A stretch of DNA of 64,000 nucleotides, from positions 1 through 64,000 of the forward strand of contig NZ_MSQB01000012.1 of assembly GCF_002149965.1 (NCBI RefSeq). The letters run 5' to 3'. A program made the position numbers and the translations under genes. Origin of the DNA: Novosphingobium panipatense. GTDB taxonomy: Bacteria; Pseudomonadota; Alphaproteobacteria; Sphingomonadales; Sphingomonadaceae. The notes under the pieces were generated by a model. The model saw nothing but the letters and a program-made list of their open reading frames with translations. It made no database searches and had not been told where the DNA came from. The first letter of the stretch is position 1. Every line of letters starts with the position of its first letter. Shown here piece by piece: positions 15,514 through 24,148 of this stretch.

Positions 15514-18500
15514 TCAGAAGCGTATCGAAGCGCCGAAGCTGAACGTACGTCCGCTGACCGTGCTGGTCATCAGGCGCTTGGCGCTGGTGTCGGCGTACTG
15601 GATCACCGGTTCGTCCGTCAGGTTCAGCGCTTCCACCCGCAGCTGGATGGCAGGGGTAACGTTGAAGTAGGCGGTGGCGTCGAACACCGTCGAAGGTGCG
15701 AAGTATTCGCCGATGTTGTTGTTGCCGCCAGTGCCCTTGCGATAGCGCGAACGCGATGCCATTGAGACACGCGCTCCGGCGCGCTCTGTGTCGTAGTACA
15801 GTGTCGCGTTGTATGACCACTTGGACAAGTCGACGAGCGAGAGTTCCACCGGCACGCCGTTGAACAGCACGTCGCTGGAGCCATCGGCATACGTCACGTT
15901 GCCCATGGCGCCGAACCCGTCGAGCGGTGCAGGCAGGAAGTCGAAGTCACGCCGCGCGGAGACTTCCACGCCGCGAATCGACGCACCGGGGCCGTTGACC
16001 GGTCGGGTGTAGTTGAACACAATCGAACCGTCCTGACCCTCTTCCAACAGGTCAAGCGGATAACCCGTTTCGCTGTAAGGGACTGTCGATGTCTCGGAAG
16101 TGACGAACGATTTCATCTTCTTGTAGAACGCGCCGACGCCGAGGAAACCACGCTTGCCGTCGTAATACTCGACTGATGCTTCGATGGAATCTGCTGTGTA
16201 GGGCGTGAGGTTCGGGTTACCCGCACTGATCGTTCCGCCATAGCCAGCCACGCGCACTGTCGCTGCGGCGCTCAGATCGTCCAGTGCAGGACGACTGATG
16301 TTGCGGTTGGCGCTGAAGCGGACCACCAGATTGTGGGTGAGATCGAACGCCAAATTGAGCGCGGGCAGGAAGCCGTTGTACTTGTTGATGATCGTCACCG
16401 GCACCAGCCCGGCGTCGGTCACCGACGTACCTTCCGAACTGAGGCGTGTGTTGTAGTAGCGTACGCCCAAATTGGCGCGCAGTCCGATACTGCCGATCCG
16501 GGTGTCCAGATCGTACTGCGCGAAGGCTGCGATCGTGCGCTCCTTGACGGTGTAGTTGGTGCCTGCGGCCAGATCGCTCGAATCCAGCACGCCGTCCTGC
16601 CCCAGCGCCGCGAACGTCGCCGGGACGTCGGCGACGATGTAGGGGATGGCGCTCGTGTAGTTCGTGACGCGCGTTGGGATGGTGGCCAGCGCGTTCTTGT
16701 CTTCGTAGTTGGCGGTGGCGTTGTAGCGATAGCCGCTGTTGCGGAACTGCTTGAATTCGGCACCCGCCTTGAAGGCGGAATGGCCGTCGACCGTCCATTT
16801 CAACCCCGCCTTGCCGGTGTAGAACGAACTTTCGATGTGATCCTCGCGCGCCTGGCTGGACTGCAGGTCCCAGGCGGAGGGATCGGTCGGATCGAAATCG
16901 TAGGTGTTCACCGGCGTTTCGGTTTCAAGACCGCTGAACGACACCGTATGGCCGACCGCTTCCAGATATACGCGAGTCCACTTGGAATCGAATTTCGAGG
17001 CGGACCAGCCTCCCAGCCCGGTCAGTTCCAGATTGTCGGTCAGCATCGTGCGGCCATTGAGCGCCACCTGCCAGAACTCGGTGCGATCGCGCGTGGGCTT
17101 CGATTCCGAGCGTACGTCCACTCCGCTCACCGTCGCGCCGGTGATGCTGTTGTGATCGTCAATCGTCACGTTCTGGATCACCTGTGTGCCCTTCACGTCG
17201 TTCGCCGACAGGCCGTTGGTGCCCGCGTTGCCGATCACGTATTCTTGGCGGTTGTTGGTGAGCTGGCCGTAGAGCACATCCAGCGTGACGTCGGTGCGGT
17301 TGTCTGGATGGTACTGCAGGGTGCCGGTCAGGCCAAGGCGGTCGCGCTTGTTGAACCATGTGCCGTAAGTCTGCGCACGCGAATTCCAGACGCGGTCCGC
17401 GCCCTTCGCATTGACCAGCAGATCACGGTCCTCGGCGGATATGTCCGGCCCGACGTTCTTCGCGCCGAAGTTCATCTGCGACCAGTTCCAGTTGCGATAG
17501 CCCCACTCGATAGTCTCCGCCGAGCTGTAGGCTACCGACACCAGCGCACCGAAATCGCCCCAGCGATCTGACGCCAGCGCGACCACGCGCGGCGTCAGCG
17601 TCTTGGTATATTCGTTGCTCTGCATCTTGGCGTTGGCGACGAGGGTACGCCCCGCGTAGTCGAAAGGCTTGGCCGTGCGCAGCGAGACGGTGCCGCCGAT
17701 GCCGCCTTCGTCCTGCTCGGCGGCGTAGGACTTTTCGACCACTACCTTGTTGAACAGTTCCGATGCGAAGACGCTGTAATCGAACGAGCGCGTACGGCTG
17801 GCGCCGCTGCGGCTGTCCATGCCCGAAGCGGTGTTACTCAACACTTCCATGCCGTTCATCTGCGTGCGGGTGAAGTCCGGGCCCAGCCCACGCAGCGAGA
17901 TCTGTCGCCCCTCGCCGCTGTCACGGCTGATCGCGACGCCCGCAACGCGCTGAAGCGATTCGGCCAGATTCTGGTCGGGGAAGGCGCCGATGTCCTCGGC
18001 CAAGATCACTTCCTGCGAGCCGGTTGCGGCCTTCTTCTGGGCCTGTGCCTGCCCAAGGCTCTCGCGAAAGCCGGTGACGACGATCTCTTCGGGCGCGTTG
18101 TCTTGAAGGGGCAGCGGCGCATCGGCTGCCGCTTCACGCACCGCTACCTGCCCGCCCTGCGGCGCGGCTGCAGCAGCGGCGGCGCCACCGGTCGCGGCCA
18201 GCCGACGCGCCACGGAGACAGTACGGCCTGCGATCCGCGCATCGACCGGCAGCGCTCGGGTGATCTGCGACAGCGCGGCGCGGGCGGTCATCGTGCCCTT
18301 GACCGGAGCGCCATGCAGCCCCTGCAGATCGGCAGCGGACGAAGCGATCTGCAACTGCGTCACGCGCGAAAACGCCATCAGCGCCTCGGCCAAATCCTGC
18401 CCCGGCTGGTCGAAGCGATACGTGCGGGCGCTTTCTTTAGCCGCCTGGGCGAATGCCGGTTGCGCCATGAGCGGAGTGGCCGCTGCAGAAGCAAGAAGAA

Positions 18501-18516
18501 TGAGGTGGTGTCGCAT
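15514..18516 (-). CDS. TonB-dependent receptor with STN signalling domain (module B)
   Basis: A 1000-residue outer-membrane transporter. The ATG at 18516 has GGGGG 9 bases upstream and yields a signal peptide ending near AQPAFAQA; the longer frame adds 20 implausible residues. The STN domain spans about residues 30-105 (DQPGQDLAEALMAFSRVTQL). EEIVVTGFRESLGQAQAQKK is the TonB-box region. The plug contains AFPDQNLAESLQRVAGVAIS and SLRGLGPDFTRTQMNGMEVL, then a 22-strand-type barrel ends in FSFGASIRF with the terminal Phe expected for outer-membrane insertion. It is regulated by the upstream FecR/FecI pair and followed by phoD, so the substrate may be an organophosphate; this is inference. Confidence 0.9.
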   Translation of the reverse strand: MRHHLILLASAAATPLMAQPAFAQAAKESARTYRFDQPGQDLAEALMAFSRVTQLQIASSAADLQGLHGAPVKGTMTARAALSQITRALPVDARIAGRTVSVARRLAATGGAAAAAAAPQGGQVAVREAAADAPLPLQDNAPEEIVVTGFRESLGQAQAQKKAATGSQEVILAEDIGAFPDQNLAESLQRVAGVAISRDSGEGRQISLRGLGPDFTRTQMNGMEVLSNTASGMDSRSGASRTRSFDYSVFASELFNKVVVEKSYAAEQDEGGIGGTVSLRTAKPFDYAGRTLVANAKMQSNEYTKTLTPRVVALASDRWGDFGALVSVAYSSAETIEWGYRNWNWSQMNFGAKNVGPDISAEDRDLLVNAKGADRVWNSRAQTYGTWFNKRDRLGLTGTLQYHPDNRTDVTLDVLYGQLTNNRQEYVIGNAGTNGLSANDVKGTQVIQNVTIDDHNSITGATVSGVDVRSESKPTRDRTEFWQVALNGRTMLTDNLELTGLGGWSASKFDSKWTRVYLEAVGHTVSFSGLETETPVNTYDFDPTDPSAWDLQSSQAREDHIESSFYTGKAGLKWTVDGHSAFKAGAEFKQFRNSGYRYNATANYEDKNALATIPTRVTNYTSAIPYIVADVPATFAALGQDGVLDSSDLAAGTNYTVKERTIAAFAQYDLDTRIGSIGLRANLGVRYYNTRLSSEGTSVTDAGLVPVTIINKYNGFLPALNLAFDLTHNLVVRFSANRNISRPALDDLSAAATVRVAGYGGTISAGNPNLTPYTADSIEASVEYYDGKRGFLGVGAFYKKMKSFVTSETSTVPYSETGYPLDLLEEGQDGSIVFNYTRPVNGPGASIRGVEVSARRDFDFLPAPLDGFGAMGNVTYADGSSDVLFNGVPVELSLVDLSKWSYNATLYYDTERAGARVSMASRSRYRKGTGGNNNIGEYFAPSTVFDATAYFNVTPAIQLRVEALNLTDEPVIQYADTSAKRLMTSTVSGRTFSFGASIRF

Positions 18517-18562
18517 CGTAAGCCCCCGAAATATGGTTCGAGGGTCAAAACGGCGGCGGCGG

Positions 18563-18583
18563 CAAAAACCGGACACACTTTTT
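18563..18583 (-). promoter_or_regulatory. AT-rich motif shared with module A receptor leader
   Basis: On the minus strand: AAAAAGTGTG, five bases, TTTTTG. It resembles 4701-4720 in module A and lies 47-67 bases before the receptor start. It is a candidate element of a promoter read by the cognate FecI sigma factor, but is unproven. Confidence 0.25.
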
Positions 18584-18616
18584 ATATTAAATTTCAGGGA
18601 CTATTTTGTTGCACTT

Positions 18617-19555
18617 TTACTGCGAAATAGAGATGTGGTCATCCGTTTCGACAACATGAAGACCATAAGAAGTTTTCATCGCTTCGAGCACGGTCTTCGG
18701 CTCCGACACCTTGAAGCGGCCGATGATCAGGCGATCGGCAGCGGCCTGATCGTCAAGTCTGATGGCCTTGTTACTGTAGCGGCGCAGCTTCTCGACTACG
18801 TCGGACAGCGGCACATTGCGCGCGACGAACCAGCCCGACTGCCATGCGCGATCTTCTTCCTGCATCGCGACACGTCTGATCGCATTGCCCGAAACCCGCG
18901 CGGCCTGCCCGGCGGCCAGCCTGTCTCCCCGGGCGCCGACATTGACCTGTACCGCTCCGCGCGACACCTGCACGCCTACCGCGCCGCCGGCCAGCCGGTC
19001 GATATGGAAGGCGGTGCCCAGAACCACTACCCGCGCCGCACCGGCATCAACGGAGAAGGGACGGCTCTCGTCATGGGTAACGTCGAACGCCGCTTCGCCG
19101 CGCGTCAGTTCCACGCTGCGGCGCCAAGGCAGATATTGCACCTGAACCGCGCTGTTGCCACCAAGCTGGATCCGTGAGCCATCGACCAATGCAATGGCGC
19201 TTCCCGGCCCGGGCCCGCTCTCATACCTATGCGGCAGGAAACGCGGAACGACGCCAAGACCCACCGCCACGACCACGACCGCCGCCATCGACAACGCAGC
19301 TGTGACCCAGTCACGTCCGTGCAGTCCCTGCTGCCGCAACGTTTCGGGCGCCACGAACGGCTGCGCCTCCACCTCAGCCAGTTGCGGCACGCCATCTTCC
19401 CAGGCGACGGCCATGGCCGCGAAAGCCTCGCGGTGATCCGCGTCGCTGCTCATCCAGCGGTCGAACGCGGCGCCATCGGCGGGATCGAACACTGGCCGGT
19501 TCATTCGGTCGACCCAAAAGGCTGCCTCGTTCCTGATTTTGTCCTCGCGTGTCAC
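18617..19555 (-). CDS. FecR-type sigma regulator (module B)
   Basis: A 312-residue inner-membrane sensor. The N-terminus is EAAFWVDRMNRPVFDPADGA and SSDADHREAFAAMA (cytoplasmic, sigma-binding). One membrane segment is seen near residues 83-105 (VTAALSMAAVVVVAVGLGVV). The periplasmic FecR domain has IALVDGSRIQLGGNSAVQV, VELTRGEAAFDVTHDESRPF and VVVLGTAFHIDRL. The GTG start overlaps the sigma stop in a GTGA tetranucleotide (19552-19555), typical of translationally coupled pairs. It would couple occupancy of the downstream receptor to the sigma factor. Confidence 0.9.
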   Translation of the reverse strand: MTREDKIRNEAAFWVDRMNRPVFDPADGAAFDRWMSSDADHREAFAAMAVAWEDGVPQLAEVEAQPFVAPETLRQQGLHGRDWVTAALSMAAVVVVAVGLGVVPRFLPHRYESGPGPGSAIALVDGSRIQLGGNSAVQVQYLPWRRSVELTRGEAAFDVTHDESRPFSVDAGAARVVVLGTAFHIDRLAGGAVGVQVSRGAVQVNVGARGDRLAAGQAARVSGNAIRRVAMQEEDRAWQSGWFVARNVPLSDVVEKLRRYSNKAIRLDDQAAADRLIIGRFKVSEPKTVLEAMKTSYGLHVVETDDHISISQ

Positions 19556-20127
19556 GACGTGATTCTATCGCGACTGCCGCGATCCTCCATTGCCTTGCGC
19601 AAGTCGCACAGCCCGCGCACGACATGCTTCTCAACGGCGGCGACGGAAAGCCCCATTTCAGCCGCTATCCGCGCATGTGACTGGTTTTCCACTCTTCTGC
19701 GCACCAGCACGGCCCGGCGTAGGGGTGGGATGTGCTCCAGAGCGACTGACAGCAGTCTGAGCTGCTGCCGATCAGCCACTACCGTGTCGGGCAAAGGGGC
19801 TTCACAGGGAAAGGTGTCGTCCACCGGCGCACCGAAGCGGGTTTCGCCACGGATCAGGTCGATCAAGCTGTTTGCGGCTATCTTCAGGGCCAGTCCATAG
19901 AGGCTCGCTGGCCGTCCTTGCCGCGCATAGCGGAGGAGTTTGGTCAGGCTCTCCTGGGCTACGTCCTCGGCTGCGTCGCGAGAATGCCCCTTACGTACGA
20001 CATATGCGACGATCGCATGCCGCACAGCATGCCACTCCGCATCCGACAACACCGGCGCTGGTGAAGCCTCGACGACAGAAGCATCACTTCCCGAGGCGGA
20101 TGGAAGAACGAGGGGCTTTTTGTGCAC
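19552..20127 (-). CDS. ECF sigma factor, FecI type (module B)
   Basis: A 191-residue ECF sigma factor. Region 2 includes HSRDAAEDVAQESLTKLLRY and KIAANSLIDLIRGE. Region 4 has IPPLRRAVLVRRRVENQSH and MGLSVAAVEKHVVRGLCDLR. The first 25 residues are Ser/Ala-rich and not conserved, so a later start is possible. It heads module B (FecI-FecR-TBDR-PhoD), all on the minus strand. The 385 bases upstream hold no gene. Confidence 0.88.
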   Translation of the reverse strand: MHKKPLVLPSASGSDASVVEASPAPVLSDAEWHAVRHAIVAYVVRKGHSRDAAEDVAQESLTKLLRYARQGRPASLYGLALKIAANSLIDLIRGETRFGAPVDDTFPCEAPLPDTVVADRQQLRLLSVALEHIPPLRRAVLVRRRVENQSHARIAAEMGLSVAAVEKHVVRGLCDLRKAMEDRGSRDRITS

Positions 20128-20512
20128 GCCCCGCGGATAGGAAGAATTTGTGACAGAGCCGTTTCATGGCAATCAGCCGGGCCCAGCTGCCCACGGGGAT
20201 AGAAAGCAGTCGGTCTGCACGTGGGAAGCAAAATTTGCGCGCTGAACGACTGGGAAGGTGAAGGGTTTCGAGCGCTTGCGTACGAAAGCCTCCCATGTAG
20301 GAACCCGCGAGCTTGGTAGGCTCGGCTATGGGGGTTTGCGCTTTCGTGTGGTGTGGCGGGGTGAACTGCGCGCTTTGATCGAGGCACGACAGCAGCGCAG
20401 CGGTGGGTGTCTGGATGCGCCGGAGATGTGTTTGCCGGGCCGCAAGCGGGTTAGTGCTTGGGTCGGCGACAGAATGACGCCTGCGCGTCGCGAGTGATGC
20501 CATTCGGAAGGC
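20128..20512. other. 385-base intergenic region, divergent/tail
   Basis: No frame here has a recognisable product; 20258-20497 is open but carries no motif. It should include the module B fecI promoter at its left side. It also holds one copy of a short dispersed repeat (20215-20250). Confidence 0.4.
20215..20250 (+). repeat. dispersed intergenic repeat, copy 1
   Basis: It starts CTGCACGTGGGAAGCAAAA and continues through a GCGCGCTGAACGAC stretch. The first 30-odd bases align with 22160-22193 with differences concentrated in a few positions. Related but more distant sequence is at 22241-22281. Confidence 0.45.
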
Positions 20513-21217
20513 TCAACTTTTACCCTCGAGATTTCGCCTCTTCTCCATATCCCGCTTCCAACGTTGGCGGAGCGTTCCCGGCCGACTGTCGTAGAGTTCA
20601 TCGACAAATCTGACCGCCACTATGCGATCAGCGCGAAAGTGACGGAAATCCTTACGCAGCTCGCACCAAGCTGCGAGCATACGGGTGTCGTCAAGAAAGC
20701 CCAAGATGATTGGCCAGATAATGCGCACGGTGTGGGCGCCGTGCTGGTCGAGGTAGTCGATCTCGATCTTGCGGCCGTCCCTGATCCATAAGCGGGTTTG
20801 CGCCAGATCGATGCGGTCCGGTACCGGGGCTGCAATGGACCGTGTTCCGATCGCGGGATGGGCGATGATCGGGCGGAGCCGTTCGGGCACGACGCTGGTG
20901 ATTTTGGCGATCAGATCGCGCGCTGCGTTTGCCAGCGCGGGATCGCCGCGCCCGGCGACCCACTGTGCGCCCAGCACTGCGGCCTCGATTTCGTCCGGCG
21001 TCAGCATGAGCGGCGGCATGTCGAAGGCGTCGTCCAAGATGTAGCCGAAACCGGCCTCACCTCGCACCGGCACGCGCTGCGCGATCAGATCCGCGATGTC
21101 GCGGTAGACCGTGCGCTGTGAAACCTCCAGTTCCTGGGCGATCTCCCCCGATGTTATCGGCCGGGTAGAGCGGCGCAATATCTGGATGATCTGGAACAAT
21201 CTGTCTGCTCTGCGCAC
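20513..21217 (-). CDS. YafY-type transcriptional regulator (HTH + WYL)
   Basis: A 234-residue DeoR-like regulator. The N-terminal helix-turn-helix reads RLFQIIQILRRSTRPITSG and LEVSQRTVYRDIADL. The C-terminal half is a WYL-type sensor domain (IEIDYLDQHGAHTVRIIWP, MLAAWCELRKDFRHFRADRI), in which the usual W-Y-L core is replaced by AAWCELR. WYL domains bind small ligands or nucleic acids. The gene starts with GTG at 21217 and diverges from a GST gene; YafY/GST divergons are common in proteobacteria, so it probably controls that gene through the shared 105-base region. Confidence 0.85.
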   Translation of the reverse strand: MRRADRLFQIIQILRRSTRPITSGEIAQELEVSQRTVYRDIADLIAQRVPVRGEAGFGYILDDAFDMPPLMLTPDEIEAAVLGAQWVAGRGDPALANAARDLIAKITSVVPERLRPIIAHPAIGTRSIAAPVPDRIDLAQTRLWIRDGRKIEIDYLDQHGAHTVRIIWPIILGFLDDTRMLAAWCELRKDFRHFRADRIVAVRFVDELYDSRPGTLRQRWKRDMEKRRNLEGKS

Positions 21218-21322
21218 GGGGTCGGCCTCCTACTGACAGAATGCTGGCAGCAGGGCTGCCGTACAAGTGGAAATGCCTCGCCGCGCTGGTCGTCGGGGCG
21301 AATGCTCGTTGAGGAGATATCC

Positions 21323-21934
21323 ATGATTACCCTATTCCACGCTCCGCAATCGCGGTCTTCCCGGATCATCTGGCTGCTGGAGGAATTGGGGACCGCCTAC
21401 GAGATCCGGCCGGTCTCAATCTTCCGGCCCATGACCGGTGAAGGGCAGGCCGATCCGGCGAACCCACATCCCGACAAGCGCGTGCCAGCGATCCTTCATG
21501 ACGGCGCGCTGATCACGGAGTCCGTGGCGATAGCGCTCTACCTAGCCGACGCGTTTGAACAGGCAGCACTCGCGCCGGCAATCGGTGATCCGCGCCGCGG
21601 CGAGTATCTTGGCTGGATCGCTTGGTATGCGACAGAGTTCGAGCAGGCGCTGTTCGCGGGCCTATCCGGCACTCTCCAGGGAGCGCCGCAGCCGCAGCGA
21701 AATCGAGACGCCGTGCTGGCGCGGTTGCGCACCGCACTGGCGCAAGGGCCCTATGTGATGGGCGCCGATTTTACCGCGGCTGACGTGCTCATCGGCAGCG
21801 CGCTTTCCTTCGGTCGTCGCGCCTTTCCGGCCGACGATACGCTTGATACCTATGTCGAGCGCTGTCGAAATCGCCCGGCGGCCATGCGTGGCGCGAAACT
21901 GGACAATCAATCCGGGCTGCAGACTGCAGCCTGA
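21323..21934 (+). CDS. Glutathione S-transferase family protein
   Basis: A 203-residue cytosolic GST. The thioredoxin-like N-terminal domain has MITLFHAPQSRSSRIIWLLE with the catalytic Ser region, then KRVPAILHDGALITESVAIA (cis-Pro and the glutathione-binding E-S pair). The helical C-domain contains GPYVMGADFTAADVLIGSAL with the N-capping motif. ATG 21323 is preferred over the frame start at 21302 because GAGGAG lies 7 bases upstream. It conjugates or reduces electrophiles with glutathione; the substrate is unknown. It diverges from the WYL regulator. Confidence 0.88.
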   Translation: MITLFHAPQSRSSRIIWLLEELGTAYEIRPVSIFRPMTGEGQADPANPHPDKRVPAILHDGALITESVAIALYLADAFEQAALAPAIGDPRRGEYLGWIAWYATEFEQALFAGLSGTLQGAPQPQRNRDAVLARLRTALAQGPYVMGADFTAADVLIGSALSFGRRAFPADDTLDTYVERCRNRPAAMRGAKLDNQSGLQTAA

Positions 21935-21960
21935 TTGGTTTTCAGAAGAACCGAAGCCAT

Positions 21961-21988
21961 CCGGCTCCCCCAGCGTGGCGGGGGCCGG
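21961..21988 (+). terminator. GC-rich hairpin after GST
   Basis: A 9-bp stem is formed by CCGGCTCCC and GGGGGCCGG, with one G-U pair, around a ten-base loop. It begins 27 bases after the GST stop and precedes the repeat-bearing gap toward the convergent AraC-type gene. Confidence 0.5.
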
Positions 21989-22159
21989 AACCCGGTTACG
22001 GCTCTTACAAATCACGCTTCGCGCTCATCAACCAGAAGATGGCTGTCACTCGGGAAGTGGGCTAACCCCAGGCGAATGACGACGACCCGGAGTCAACATC
22101 CGGGCACCCTCCGGTCCATTACGGCCACATTTCGGATATAGAGGGAGAAAGCAGAACGA

Positions 22160-22209
22160 CTGCACCTGGGAACGAAAAATCGGCGACTGAGCGTCTTTAA
22201 AGGGTCGAC
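22160..22209 (+). repeat. dispersed intergenic repeat, copy 2
   Basis: The part 22169-22209 aligns with 22241-22281 about 72 bases downstream. The common core is AAAAAT, then a CGGCGACTGAG/TGGCTGCTGAG variant, GTCTT, AAA and GGGTCG. The left part aligns with 20215-20250. Confidence 0.5.
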
Positions 22210-22240
22210 ACCTGCCGGGATAGCAGACCGTCAGCAGCAG

Positions 22241-22281
22241 GGGATCAAAAATTGGCTGCTGAGAGTCTTAAACGGGTCGTC
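22241..22281 (+). repeat. dispersed intergenic repeat, copy 3
   Basis: A second tandem-like copy of the 22169-22209 unit with roughly three-quarters identity by eye. It ends 14 bases from the 3' end of the AraC-type gene. Confidence 0.5.
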
Positions 22282-22294
22282 TACAGCGCAGAAC

Positions 22295-23224
22295 CTACGC
22301 CGTATCCAGCTGCACCTCACCTGCCGTCGCTCGACTATTCTGCAGCTTGGCCTGCATAGCGACAACGTCGCGCTTGGGTGGTGCGCCGAAGGTTCTCGCG
22401 TATTCGCGGCTGAACTGCGAGGGGCTTTCATAGCCGACCTGGAACGCCGCGGTCTCGACATTGAGGGCGTCCGTGATCAGCAGCCGTCGCGCTTCGAGCA
22501 AGCGAAGCTGCTTTTGATATTGCAGCGGCGTCACCAGCGTCAGCGCCTTGAATTGGCGATGGAAAGCGGAGGGACTGAGCCGGGCGATTGCGGCCAGTTC
22601 CTCGATCCGCACGGGCTCGCGGAAGCGATCGCGCAAGCAATGCAGGGCTTCGATGATCGGTCGGGACGGACTGGCGGCCAGCGTCATCCGGGCGATGTCA
22701 CCACCCTGTGGGCCGCTGAGCAACCAATAGGCGATCTCTTGCATGATGTTGGGATAGAGGGTGGGAATGGCTTGGGGCGTGTCGAGCAAGCGAACAAGCC
22801 GAAACGCGCAATCGGCCAAGGGGCCCTGGAAATCGGTGACGAGTATGCCGCTGCCCGCTTCGTTGCCCGGTCCCGAAAGCTCGTCCAGCGCCGCCGCCAC
22901 GTGCCGCATGATGGAGAGGTCCAGTTCGAAGGCGAGGACAAGGCAGGGCTCGCCACGACTCGCCCGCACGACGCGGCCGACCGAGGGCGTCTCTATGCCG
23001 ATCACCAGCGCCTGGCCGGCCCGATACTCCAGCTGGTTGCCACCGAAAGTCGCCCATTTCGTGCCCTGCGCGACGATGCACATACATGGCCTGAAGATCA
23101 TGTGCGACGGTGGCTTCGGATTGTCCGACCGCATGATCATCATGCCATCGACGCCGGTCATGTATGGGCTCTCGCCGGACTGGTGTTCCGTGTAGCGCAG
23201 CAGGGCTTTCGCCAGTCGATCCAT
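22295..23224 (-). CDS. AraC-family transcriptional regulator
   Basis: A 309-residue regulator. The N-terminal cupin-like AraC_N domain includes SHMIFRPCMCIVAQGTKWAT and LEYRAGQALVIGIETPSVGR. The C-terminal double helix-turn-helix has EPVRIEELAAIARLSPSAFH and RLLITDALNVETAAFQVGYE with SPSQFSREYARTFGAPPKRD. The start ATG 23224 gives MDRLAKALLRYTEHQ, typical of this subgroup; the longer frame to 23326 adds unrelated residues. It diverges from an SDR gene 147 bases away. AraC_N regulators of this kind often control adjacent aldehyde/ketone reductases. Confidence 0.88.
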   Translation of the reverse strand: MDRLAKALLRYTEHQSGESPYMTGVDGMMIMRSDNPKPPSHMIFRPCMCIVAQGTKWATFGGNQLEYRAGQALVIGIETPSVGRVVRASRGEPCLVLAFELDLSIMRHVAAALDELSGPGNEAGSGILVTDFQGPLADCAFRLVRLLDTPQAIPTLYPNIMQEIAYWLLSGPQGGDIARMTLAASPSRPIIEALHCLRDRFREPVRIEELAAIARLSPSAFHRQFKALTLVTPLQYQKQLRLLEARRLLITDALNVETAAFQVGYESPSQFSREYARTFGAPPKRDVVAMQAKLQNSRATAGEVQLDTA

Positions 23225-23371
23225 CTCGGTCAGCCTTTCCGTGCGACTTTCACTAGATAGAAGGTGGAGCAGGAATAGGCAAGAATGCAACGAGTTCCGG
23301 CATTCCGCAAACCCCACCGATCCCACATAAGCGACAGCATGGAATGACCCGCCATGAAAGGAAACCCAATC

Positions 23372-24130
23372 ATGTCAGATCAGAAAATTGCTGTCGTCAC
23401 CGGTGGTAGCCGCGGGATCGGGCGCGATACGGTGCTTCGCCTAGCCCACAGTGGCGTCCGTTCGATCTTCACCTACCACTCCAATCGTGCAGATGCAGAG
23501 ACCGTGGCCGCCTCGCTGGCGGAGGCAGGAGCGCCGGGCGTGGCGTTGCAGCTCGACACAGGCGAAGCGGCCAGCTTCGACAGTTTCGCCGCGCAGATGA
23601 AGGGTGCGCTCACGACGCTAGGCGTCACCCGGTTCGACTATCTGGTCAATAATGCCGGCACGTCGTCCAACCGGACACTGGAGACCGTCACCGAGGCGGA
23701 AATGGACGAGCTTTACAACGTTCACTTCAAGGGCGTGATGTTCCTGACGCAAAAGCTGCTGCCGCTGATGAACGATGGCGGCCGCATCGTGAACATCTCC
23801 TCCGGCCTTGCCCGTTTCGCTATGCCCGGGCGCATCGGCTATGGACCGATCAAGGCGGCGGTCGAGGCGCTCAGCAGAAACATGGCCTTGGAGCTGGCGC
23901 CGCGCCGGATCGCAGTCAATGTCGTAGCACCAGGGCCCATCGCGACGGACTTCAGTGGTGGCATGGTGCGCGACAATCCGGAGGTAAACCGGATGATCGC
24001 GGAGAATACCGCGCTTGGCCGCGCTGGCGTGCCAGAAGACGTTGGCCCGGTCATCGTCGGCCTACTCTCCAATGGCTTTGGTTGGGTGAATGCCCAGCGG
24101 ATCGAGGTCGCAGGTGGTATGCATATCTGA
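23372..24130 (+). CDS. Short-chain dehydrogenase/reductase
   Basis: A 252-residue classical SDR. The nucleotide-binding motif is VVTGGSRGIGRDTV, the structural motif DYLVNNAGTS, the catalytic Ser is in IVNISSGLARF, and the Y-x3-K is GYGPIKAAVEALS. The C-terminal APGPIATDFSGG is the usual cofactor loop. The Ser-Arg in the Gly-rich loop suggests NADP(H). ATG 23372 is chosen because AAAGGA lies 9 bases upstream; the frame start at 23354 overlaps that site. The substrate is unknown. It is probably regulated by the divergent AraC-family gene. Confidence 0.9.
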   Translation: MSDQKIAVVTGGSRGIGRDTVLRLAHSGVRSIFTYHSNRADAETVAASLAEAGAPGVALQLDTGEAASFDSFAAQMKGALTTLGVTRFDYLVNNAGTSSNRTLETVTEAEMDELYNVHFKGVMFLTQKLLPLMNDGGRIVNISSGLARFAMPGRIGYGPIKAAVEALSRNMALELAPRRIAVNVVAPGPIATDFSGGMVRDNPEVNRMIAENTALGRAGVPEDVGPVIVGLLSNGFGWVNAQRIEVAGGMHI

Positions 24131-24148
24131 CAGGGCGGATTGTTAGAA

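Noticed and set aside
20128..20200. Pho box upstream of module B (CTGTCAC near 20150, minus strand)
   Set aside because: Only one half-site resembles the PhoB consensus and the expected second direct half-site 11 bases away does not match. No convincing Pho box was found upstream of module A either.
22160..22281. EcfG promoter from GGGAAC near 22168
   Set aside because: GGAAC is present but no GTT follows at 17 or 18 bases, and no start codon with a gene lies downstream on that strand.
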